The notes beneath the pieces are model-generated. The model had not been told where the DNA came from, made no database searches, and saw only the letters and a program-made list of their open reading frames with translations. The translations under genes were made by a program, and so were the position numbers. DNA of 64,000 nucleotides from Euglena gracilis (taxonomy: Eukaryota > Euglenida > Euglenophyceae > Euglenales): positions 65,058,891 through 65,122,890 of the forward strand of contig CP154954.1 of assembly GCA_039621445.1 (NCBI GenBank), given 5' to 3'. Positions 56,701 to 64,000 of the stretch are shown here, in pieces (positions within the stretch are counted from its first letter, which is position 1; each line of letters opens with the position of its first letter).

Positions 56701-59700
56701 TGAAAACAAATTAATTGTTCGGTGCTGCCCAACTTCGTGTGGGCGTATCTGTCACAGCCCCTCCAAAACCTGAGGATTGGGGTGTTTTGAAGAAAATAAA
56801 CTCACAGGAAAATGTTCTCTTGACATCCCCTAATTTCTGAAGCACACATAGCAATGAAGCACTTTAAAGGCAAACACGCGAGCAACTCGGAGTTTGCACG
56901 CATGTTTGCTGTCGGAGCTGAACTCGGAGTTGAGTTCAGTTCATCCACACAAACATTCACATGAGCTACAAGTATGATCAGCCAGCCAAAATGGCCAAAA
57001 GGCACCTTCACATCCTCAGGTTCAAAGAGGACCCTGCATTCCCCATCAAAGCGGAGGTACTCCCGACCCAGTGTCCATCTCTGAGAGAATGGCATGGGCT
57101 GGGTATAGGAATGCATTAAGGCATTGCTCATACACCCTATCGGCAAAGAAGTGTTTCAACACATTGGGACTGAGCAATGAATGCTAAACGAAGACTAGAA
57201 TCAAGCAACGAAGACCACATGTACAACTGCGCTTTAACACAAAAGGGAAAAAAAACAACCAGTGGTCATTGTTGATGCTTTGAGGTGGCAGTGGCACTTT
57301 CACGTGGCAGACGGCAGAAAGCCGGGCTGGGAGAGGAGGGCCAACCCCCTCGTCGTCAAACGCATCCGCCTGGGCCACGTCGGCGGCCGAGGCAGGCGGC
57401 GGCAGCGACTGCAGCACCGCCTCGATCATGTCCAGCGTGGAGGCCCACTGGCTGAACACCAGCACCTGGGGGGGGGGGGGGCAGAGGGAATTTAGGCCAT
57501 TTTGCACACTTTTTCCGTCGTTCGACTTCGTTTTCGGCCGAAAAAAGGTCGAAAAAAAATGTTTTGCCCGAAACGATGTTTTTTGGCCTCCCGCGCCCGG
57601 GAAATTTGTTTTGGAGCCGAAAATGAGCGGTTTTCGACCCGCCGGCGCCCCGTTTTGGGCCGCCAACCCATTGAGTGCATTGGGTGTGACTTTGGGGAGC
57701 CCCGAAAGCGCCCACCCACCCACTCCCATCCATCATCACAAGGGGTTGAACAAACACGCAGAGGGAACCTTGCCAGGTGAATGCGGTAGTCAATAGATCC
57801 GAAAAAGACACTTCTTTGTTCCTCGCCTCCCTCATACCCAAAGGGAAACTCATCCTGAAATGGGTTGTCGTTGGGCAATTGCACCGTCTAAAGCAAAATA
57901 ATAAAACCAACTCCGAAAGAAAGCATTCCAGAAAAGACGCTATGAATGGAGGTGCTATAGGGAACACGCACTTATAAAGATGGACTCGAAGGAGCCATCC
58001 CCCCTTCAGACAGGCACGTCCATCATGTTCCCACTAATGATGAAGGGAACTTGATAAAGCACAGAACGTTGTCGTTTTCGAGCTCCCTCGTTTTACCTTC
58101 TTCCAAATGTGAGCATTCGGAGTCTGTTAACCTGTTTGGCTGTGTTTTGATACAGATGGACAGAAATTATACATGAACGACAAATCAAAACACACAAAGC
58201 GAGATACAAGGACACCAATGTACTGTCTCCCCCAAACAGCAAAGCTCCGAGCACGGCGGTACCTTCTCCCCCAGCTGCATGCAGTGCCCGATGATTTCCA
58301 GGAGGGCAAGCATCTTCGTGCTGTGCTCCGGCTGTTGCAGTCGGTACGAGCGGGCGAACAGGAGCAGGGCCAGTGTGTCTCACCATTGGGGGTCGTGCCT
58401 GCCCAGTAATTGGGCAGAAATTTGCCCAAAGGGCCCTTACACGCCTTCCTGCGCCTTCAACAAGGACACCCGGGTGGAGTGCCTGTGTTAAATGAACTTA
58501 CCCTCACCCCCCCCTCAAAATGGCCACCCTCTGGGTGCCGTGGGACCCCAAAATGGCCACTCTGGGTGGGGGGACACTTTGGGGGTTCAAGTTCTCGCCT
58601 TTGGTGCTTTGGCACCAAAAGAAAGCGGCTACTTTGAGGGGGGTAAACCAGAATTTGCCAAAAAAAATTGGCCACTTTGGGTGGGGGACACTTTGAGGGG
58701 GAGTGAGGGTATGTTCGAAACCGAACAAGGAATTTCCCACCCCGAAATGTGGCATTTGCAATGACTTGCAATGGGACGGAAACATGAATGGGAATGGCTT
58801 CGCTTCAAGCTGGTGGCCGGATGCCATTTGCACCCCTCAGACATGTTCACACGCACAGAAACAGCAACGGGAGACGACAGGGAGCACCGCATTCATTATT
58901 AAAGCGGCTTTTGCGTCTCCGGGGCGGTACTTGCTGCTTCCTGCTGGCGCCTACCGCAGTTAGAATGGTGCCTCTCGCCTGGCCGCCCTTCGCAACGATT
59001 AGGACCGACGCGCCGGTGGGTTAGATCCCCATAAACGGCGGTGGTTTTGGCGGACCGGGGTGGCCGAGCGGAGCAGAAAGCGTCGTTTCGCCCATCCCAA
59101 GAGCTGAGTGCATCCCCCCTCCAAGCCCTGGACAGGGGCCGGGCCCAGCTGAAGTCGCGGTGGGTCCGCGACAGCAGCTGCCGCTCCCGCTCCTGCTGCG
59201 TGAAGGAGAACTCGTCCCGGCCCGCGCGGTCCTCCGCGTCCCAGGCGTCCGCCGGGTTCACGCCCTTCTGGATGCAGTACTGCCTGGGGGGGGGGGGACA
59301 GCACTGCCGGGGCCGGGTACCCGACTTGTGTCAGTTTTTGATCGCAAATGGATTTGGGGAGTGGAGACCGGAAACCTGCACGGATGATGGAGCGTGCATG
59401 TGCACCGATCCATTGGTCCACCCTTGCAAACAAATGCACACGCATGCACAATGCCAATAAAGCACTGGAAGCTCTCAACTCGAAGCCAGCCCCCCCCCCC
59501 CGCCCACCGACTGGGTTCCGACAACCCCGACCAGAAGGTGATTTGTGCCCTCCTATGACCCCCAACCAGGGGGTGGTCACACATCTGGGTGCCAAAAACA
59601 ACCCAATATTCAAAGCCACCTACAACCAGGGGTTTTTTTAAGACCGGGGGGGCCCCCCCACCCCCCCACCCCCTGGGGCCCCCCCGGGGGGGGGGTCCCG

Positions 59701-60873
59701 GGGGACCCCCCCCCCCAAAAAATGGCTGAAAAGTCGCGAAAAGTGCTAAAAATAGCACTTTTCAAAAAATTTCGGCGCCGAAAAGTACATCCCTCCCCTC
59801 CGGGGGGACCCCCACCCCGGGGGGGGGGGGGGGGGCTCGGCCGGACCCACCCACCCTACCCCCCCCTAGGAGTCCCGCAAGGATGGTGGGTGGGACACCT
59901 TGCCAGATCTGGATGGTTGCCGATCTTCTGCAGGACGGACGATAAGACCAGGACGCGACGGGTCCAGGGCTGTCAGGTAAGGACTGGTGGGAGGACGCCC
60001 CCTGACCCACCTTCCTCGCCATGGGGGGAGGGGGAAGGAAGGGGGGAGGGGGAAGGGGGGAGGGGGAAGGGGGAAGATCCCACCCACTAACCATTTCGCC
60101 GGGAGAAAACACACATTCGTTGCCATACAGCCCTGAGCGAGTTTGCAACTTGGTCTTGTCCTTGCAGGCCTTGAGCCCATGCGCCACGAAATCTGCGTAC
60201 ACCTTGGCCTGGATCTGTGGGGCACGAAGGGCACGTGTGCACCAGAGGTGGGTTTCAGGCATAGATTCACTTGAAGACCCTCAGGGGAAGGGGGGATGTC
60301 CACTTCTCTGCAAAGACGAAACGCACTGACCCGTTTTTTTTTTGGGGGGGGGGACACATCCACCCACCCACCCACCCACCCACCCATCCAGTCAGCAGAG
60401 GGGAAACACAACATGCACCCCCAACAAAATGTGACCAGAAACCCGCAAGAAAAAGTACCACAGATGCACATAAATGTGAAAAAAACGCAAATGGCATGTA
60501 AATTCCTTCAGGAGCTCCCCCGGATGTACAATGATCACGAATTTGTGCATCCAAAATTTGTGGGTGATGCCCAAAGCCTCTACCAGCCCATGGGGCACAC
60601 TGGCACGCCCCTGCCCCAAGCAGCGGTTCCCCACCAGCTCTGCTGCAGCACGCTGTGTGGGAAATTGAGGCAAGTCCTTTGAGAACCAAGTTTTGTGATT
60701 TGTGGTCCCTCCTGTGGGCCCCCGAACCCCAGCCTGGGTAAGGGGGGCGAGGTGGTCCACATCGGGGTGGGTGGCCTTGGACCCCGCCTTTGAACAACAC
60801 ACGGTAACAACAACGACAACAACACACGATAACAACAACAACAACAAAAACAACAGCAGCAGCAGCGGCGGCG

Positions 60874-60951
<78 letters not shown>

Positions 60952-63226
60952 GCAACAACAACAACAACACATGGTAACAACTGTCAACTCAGGGTTAGAG
61001 GGCAGTGACTTGGTCAAGGGGACCATTTTCGGGCTTATCGGGCCATTTTTGGCCATTTTCCGCCCGAAATGGTCACCTTGGCCCTGTCTGCCTGCAATGG
61101 CAGGCACCTGCGACAGAGGCACGGCGATGATGAACTCCCGGATGGGCGGCAGTTCCCGAAGCAGGAGGCCCACGTCCCGGCGATGCACGAACTTTGCCAG
61201 CTCCATTCCTGGCGTTCGTTTGGGCCACCCCCTGTGTAAGTCAGGCCATACCAACCCTCCTGCCCAATAAACTGTCACGGGGAGGTTAGCTAGGACCAGT
61301 GTACCCGTCCAGACAAACTCCTGATGACAGGTTGGAGTGCCAGGAAACCTGATAGAGTTTCCTGGCAAACCTTTGACAATTCCAGGGGGTTTGGATGGTG
61401 TGAAAAAAAAAGGCCAGGGCGGTATACAACTCCTTGCTGCGGTGCTCCATCTGGCGCAGCCGCTCCGGGGAGGCGGTGGGGGCCTGCCTCGGCCGGATGG
61501 TGGACGCGTACAGCTTTGCGAACTCCCGGCGGCCCCAGTACCCTGCGGAGGGCCGAGCATTCGCCGAGTAATGGACATGAGCGTTCACGTCGAGGACGGC
61601 TTGCAATCATTCACTGATGCCACTGTGCAAGATTTTCTTAAGCCGGAGGTGACTACTCCCGGGGTCCCCCCAACCCAGCCAGCCCGATGCTGCCCCCACA
61701 CCTGGGGGGAGACCCGCAACCGGCAGGGGGGGGGGGGTAGAAAAAAAAGACCGATAAACCGGGCAATTTTTTTGTTTTATGTGCATTGTTCGAGCCGAAC
61801 TTCTGGCGGAAAGCACCGGAAGATAAAAATATTGCCAAAAACCTGAAAAATATTGGCCCAATATCCCACGACATTGAACAAAAAAAAGATTTCGAATTCG
61901 CCAGGCGCAGGACCCTTTGGGGATCTTCCGAGTCGAAAGAAAGCGTGATGACGTTCACAACCTCAAACATGTGCTGGGTACATAAAATCAAAATGTCATT
62001 CAATGCAATCAAATAGGTCCCCAGTGGTGGAGGGTCGGGCATGGGCAGCCTACGATTGGCCGCGCGCACCAGCTGCGTCCAAGTCGGCCATCCCCCCACT
62101 CCCCACACCGGGGCGGACGAAGTCCACCATGGAGTAGTACTCCCAGAGGTTCCCCCTATTATCCCCACCCCCCCCGACCACCTCCCCCACCCTTCCATCC
62201 TTCTCCTCCCTCACCCCCATCTCTCACGCCTTTTCCAGCTACTCTTCAGTCCACCATGGAGTAGTACTCCCAGAGGTTGTTCTGGATGGGGGTGCCGGTG
62301 CAGATGATCCGCTGTCGGGGCCAGCGCGTGCCCCAATTCCAAAGATTGCTGTCGGAGGGTTCGCACAGCCTCGTCACCACACATTGCTGACCGACCTCCA
62401 GGCGTGACTTTCCACATTTCAAAACCAGTCACTCAATTGCCTACCGCCCCCAGGGGGGGGGGGTCGGTCACCTGGGCCGCTCGGGGCAAAATGGCTCAAA
62501 ATCAATGGGTTTTGGTGAAAACCCTCCCCAAAAAATTCTGGCGCCGTCGACCGAGTGCCACTTTCGGCCATTCCTGGCCGACCTCCCCAGGGGGGTCTGG
62601 AGCCAAAAATCAGTCAGTCACTCAGTCAGTCAGTCACCCCCCCCCCCAGGGGGTGGGGTTGGACACACCTTAAACAATGGTATTTCTCACCCCAAAAAAA
62701 GTAGGACCAGAAGCAGACAGTTCCAGAAAACTGAATTGACGCAGACCTGCACACACATTATTGGTGGAAACTTCCAGCAAAAAAAAAAGTTCTTTACAGC
62801 GCTTCTTTAAAACGTCACCAAACATGCTGTCACATGCATTCGTGCAGAATGTGCGCACAACTGTTCACTTTGTTTCCGGAAAAAGGAAGTACCAGCAATG
62901 GTGAAACCCCATCTGACACCCCAAATCAGAGAGTTTCATCTGTGGAGTGGCATATTCAGAGTCATTTGAATTGGCACGTCCCAGAAAGTCGCCCCCCCCT
63001 TTTTTCCCTTTTTCCCTCAGGGGTTGCATGCAGTGAGTAGGGCACCAGCCGGCCGGGTCGCCACGCGGTTCAGGGCCTGCGTCAGGCAGGCCTTCGGGTT
63101 GGCCAGCTTGTGCCCCTCGTCCACGATGAGGCAGTCCGGCGCCTGCACGGTCAGCAGCTCCCGGAACGCCGCAGCCTGGTCATCCAGGGGTTCCCCGGGC
63201 GGCGGTGCTGCGGCCTCCGACAGCAC
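53519..63226 (-). CDS. SNF2-family chromatin remodeller, ATRX/ARIP4 (Rad54-like) type, 3' part
   Basis: Thirteen exons encode the second part of the Swi2/Snf2 ATPase in family order: [14 protein letters not shown] (motif II, DEGH), [20 protein letters not shown] (motif III), [56 protein letters not shown], a [14 protein letters not shown] motif, [20 protein letters not shown] (20 residues) and [12 protein letters not shown] (motif VI), then a short C-terminal region ending at TGA (53,519-53,521). The FV.RRD..LL..LPP segment and the layout point to the ATRX/ARIP4 subgroup rather than ISWI or CHD. These proteins use ATP to move or evict histones in the nucleus. Motifs I and Ia and the N-terminus are beyond the right edge. 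Most exon junctions agree in phase. Confidence 0.88.
54158..54316 (-). CDS. Remodeller exon: motif VI and brace
   Basis: It encodes [20 protein letters not shown] and [20 protein letters not shown], then WHRRELNSL. The GQ..pV.vYRL...gT.Ee.i segment is near-consensus for SNF2 motif VI and the following helices. The acceptor ccctcag and donor GTGTGG both agree in phase with neighbours. Confidence 0.92.
55177..55267 (-). CDS. Remodeller exon: motif V (DPSWNPQ)
   Basis: It encodes [20 protein letters not shown] then [10 protein letters not shown]. This is the SNF2 stretch IN...a..VilfDp.WNP..d.Qai.R.yR. The donor GTGGGC (phase 2) joins exactly to YGQTRP. Confidence 0.92.
56392..56524 (-). CDS. 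Remodeller exon: [14 protein letters not shown]
   Basis: It encodes [20 protein letters not shown] then [15 protein letters not shown], the SNF2 segment (ldGsts...R...i..FN.....  ..lls..aGG.G). The Asp of the usual LDGS is Leu here. The 3' edge with donor GTGGAA adds ARARAGVG between AGGL and INL; it keeps phase but is provisional. Confidence 0.82.
57304..57465 (-). CDS. Remodeller exon: VLVFSQW (motif IV)
   Basis: It encodes [20 protein letters not shown] followed by a Pro/Ala/acidic insert. The acceptor has a run of about 14 C directly before AG (the + strand G-run at 57,468 onward), showing that these homopolymers act as polypyrimidine tracts. The donor is GTGAAA (phase 0). Confidence 0.92.
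58263..58331 (-). CDS. Remodeller exon: [12 protein letters not shown]
   Basis: It encodes [20 protein letters not shown] then GEK, the SNF2 (h/e)SgKm..L..il......geKvlvFSq motif; the donor GTACCG (phase 0) joins to VLVFSQW. The start uses caacag/CCG. The open frame continues upstream for 17 codons, so an earlier acceptor cannot be excluded. Confidence 0.85.
58493..58716. repeat. Dispersed repeat family K, copy 2, with inverted ends
   Basis: The ends gaacttaccctcaccccccc and gagtgagggtatgttc are inverted copies over about 20 bases. The interior repeats caaaatggccactctgggtg. It is homologous to 21,283-21,480. On the minus strand its left end reads GTGAGGGTAAGTTC, a donor-like word. Confidence 0.7.
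59127..59283 (-). CDS. Remodeller exon: post-motif III helical region
   Basis: It encodes [20 protein letters not shown] and [20 protein letters not shown], then [10 protein letters not shown], corresponding to the ...l..lr.i..hP.... region before EHS.KM. The acceptor has a C-run before AG. A GC donor (AGG/GCTTGG) gives the best join to PEHSTKM; no GT donor keeps both phase and alignment. Confidence 0.78.
59627..59865. repeat. Dispersed repeat family H, copy 2
   Basis: caggggtttttttaagaccg, G/C runs, aaaaaatggctgaaaagtcg, aaaatagcacttttca, ttcggcgccgaaaagtacat, G/C runs, ctcggccggacccaccca. It matches 31,422-31,660 throughout, in the same orientation relative to the host gene. Confidence 0.75.
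60129..60214 (-). CDS. Remodeller exon: [14 protein letters not shown]
   Basis: It encodes [20 protein letters not shown] then TKLQTRSG, the helix following the LS..Q..lY motif of SNF2 proteins. The acceptor gtgccccacag is strong. The donor GTATGG (phase 2) joins to QYCIQKG. Confidence 0.87.
60794..60971. repeat. Nested trinucleotide array AAC-AGC-GGC-AGC-AAC
   Basis: Reads aac units, then agc, then about 28 ggc (one gac), then agc, then aac again: a symmetric gradient of single-base unit changes. Intronic in the remodeller. The poly-Ala/Pro/Gly ORFs here are artefacts. Confidence 0.95.
61108..61200 (-). CDS. Remodeller exon: [16 protein letters not shown]
   Basis: It encodes [20 protein letters not shown] then [11 protein letters not shown], the subgroup-diagnostic FV.R.d...L...LPP...e.vi.v.LS motif. 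The donor GTGCCT (phase 0) joins IQAKVY. The acceptor is at 61,201-61,202 (or eight bases upstream at 61,209-61,210). Confidence 0.9.
61415..61542 (-). CDS. Remodeller exon: [12 protein letters not shown]
   Basis: It encodes [20 protein letters not shown] and [16 protein letters not shown], the SNF2 lG....F...f..pI segment and the helix before the LPP motif. The acceptor ccctccgcag is strong, and its phase completes the Gly of VRPG. A GC donor (CTG/GCCTTT) gives the best join to LAKFVHRRD; the GT alternatives break phase or add extra residues. Confidence 0.85.
62109..62151 (-). CDS. Remodeller exon piece: [15 protein letters not shown]
   Basis: It encodes [14 protein letters not shown] and the first base of Gly, with donor GTGTGG (phase 1). 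Its first 31 bases repeat the end of the previous exon piece exactly, so where the intron is cut out cannot be fixed (see findings). Confidence 0.8.
62121..62278. repeat. 31-bp direct repeat at both ends of a remodeller intron
   Basis: agtccaccatggagtagtac through cagaggtt occurs identically at 62,121-62,151 and 62,248-62,278, start-to-start 127 bp. Both copies encode [10 protein letters not shown] on the minus strand, but only the first (left) continues in frame to FVRPG. Confidence 0.93.
62249..62311 (-). CDS. Remodeller exon piece: [12 protein letters not shown] (motif III)
   Basis: It encodes [23 protein letters not shown]2 motif III. The acceptor ggccccgacag is good. Reading straight on meets TGA after MVD, so an intron must begin in or just before the 31-bp repeat. 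Confidence 0.87.
62420..62680. repeat. Dispersed repeat family C, copy 3
   Basis: aaaaccagtcactcaattgc, ggtcggtcacctgggcc, a ttctggcgccgtcgac hairpin, attcctggccgacctcccca, then a ladder of cagtcagtcactcagtcagt. It follows the order of copy 2 at 34,870-35,215. Confidence 0.7.
63050..63226 (-). CDS. Remodeller exon: DEGH box (motif II)
   Basis: It encodes [20 protein letters not shown] and [20 protein letters not shown], then [20 protein letters not shown]..kn is SNF2 motif II. The acceptor tgcctgtcag is strong. A GC donor (CCG/GCTGGT) gives the usual spacing to RIICTGTP; a GT donor 15 bases earlier (after ALNR) also keeps phase. Confidence 0.87.
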
Positions 63227-64000
63227 CTGACAGGCACCCATCAGATGGCTGGCCCAGCACCCCAACTGCCCCCCCCCGCCTCCAGAGATATTGACCTCCC
63301 GGTTGTTGGTCTCCAGGCTTGTCCTCAACAACTTGGCCTCGTGGGAGTTGGCCTCCCGCCTCTGCCCAGCAATGCAGGCTGCCTGAAACTTTTCGACGCT
63401 TTTTTCGGCAAAAATTTTGGGTCAAGAATTGCCAGGTGATAAATTTGTACCATTTTTTTTGAAAAAAATGTCGAGAGTTCGTGTCTGTTATGCAGATTTC
63501 CTGTCAGAAAAATCGAAAACCTTCGCCTATAAACTCCTATTCCTTCAGGATACCCAGCAGAAAATAGCAATGACAGGCCACACCCAACACAATGAACAAA
63601 CAAAATTTGTTCAAAAAGCCACATTGACAAAAACAGCCACTTTTTTTGCAAATTTTGCAATTGAGCAAGAGTATGCAAGAGTAGGTCAGCTGTACCAAGC
63701 TTGCGGTAGAAAATTTCAGTTGGACAGACATTTGGATTACCACCAGCCTTGCTTTTGCTAGCGAGCTTTGGCACAGCCATTCTTGAGCCGGTTTTGTTTG
63801 GGGCCAGTTTTTATGGCACAAATGCCATTTGGCAAACGGCACAGACAGGAGCCAGCTTCGTGACACACACACATAGTTTTCCAAACCCGTCTGCCAAATC
63901 AAAAACAGAATCAAATTAAAAAAAAACTTGAATGATGACTTTATTAATGATATTGACCAAGAAAATTGAGGCTTTGGTTGTCCCTTCCACATTCCTCAGT
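63227..64000. other. Remodeller intron running off the right edge
   Basis: 774 bp with no recognisable exon. It is A/T-rich with short ORFs of ordinary low quality. Walker A (motif I) of the ATPase is expected upstream of the DEGH exon and is not here, so the intron extends beyond the window. Confidence 0.6.

Noticed and set aside
57780-57890. Minus frame reading [18 protein letters not shown] as a possible extra remodeller exon
   Set aside because: The exons on either side join as GEK/VLVFSQ with matching phase and exact family sequence, leaving no room for an insert.
60267-61578. Long minus-strand ORFs across the GGC array
   Set aside because: Mostly repeat translation. The real exons here are the short remodeller exon at 61,108-61,200 and, just beyond, 60,129-60,214.

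Overview
This window is nuclear DNA from an intron-rich eukaryote, most likely a unicellular alga or other protist. The reasons are short GC-rich exons (50-270 bp) split by repeat-filled introns, long G-homopolymers on the + strand, abundant microsatellites, and domain families placed in a eukaryotic gene layout. I cannot name the species. No bacterial-style ORF, operon, tRNA, rRNA or CRISPR array was found, and almost all long ORFs are low-complexity or shadow frames. Three genes could be rebuilt by hand, all on the minus strand, by chaining exons whose protein pieces follow one another in known domain families and whose splice phases agree. Residue numbers below refer to these hand-built models.

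Left part (1-16,100): two exons of an SPFH/band-7 (stomatin-prohibitin type) gene lie at 5,596-5,724 and 413-552. Its start and most of its body are outside what I can see. Its 5-kb intron carries about a dozen copies of a small GGAAGCG...CGCTTCC hairpin. The stretch 5,725-16,100 holds repeats, a hAT-like MITE (7,177-7,619) and no exon I can defend.

Middle (about 16,110-51,324): one very large gene with at least 33 exons over 35 kb. Read from the right, it encodes a signal peptide, two successive PstS-like (periplasmic phosphate-binding-protein fold) domains, a Cys-containing connector, a single transmembrane helix, a cytosolic helical region, an Arg/Ser-rich linker with a 14-residue tandem repeat, a class III nucleotidyl cyclase domain, and a C-terminal tail. 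The inferred product is a receptor nucleotidyl cyclase of about 1,350 residues with two solute-binding domains outside the cell. This is the most interesting system in the window.

Right part (53,519-63,226 and beyond): at least 13 exons of a SNF2-family chromatin remodeller of the ATRX/ARIP4 (Rad54-like) subgroup, from the DEGH box to the stop codon. The 5' half, including Walker A, lies beyond the right edge. The 2.2-kb intergenic region between its stop (53,519) and the cyclase start (51,324) contains a 440-bp mosaic trinucleotide array.

The non-coding DNA has clear structure. Several intronic repeats are non-autonomous hAT-like elements (TIRs beginning CAGG, exact or near-exact 8-bp target duplications). 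One of them (50,042-50,273) interrupts what would otherwise be a continuous exon and makes up nearly all of an intron, so it is an introner candidate. Other features are putative GC-AG introns, an intron bounded by a 31-bp direct repeat, and a 0.8-kb palindrome built from a 21-bp tandem unit.
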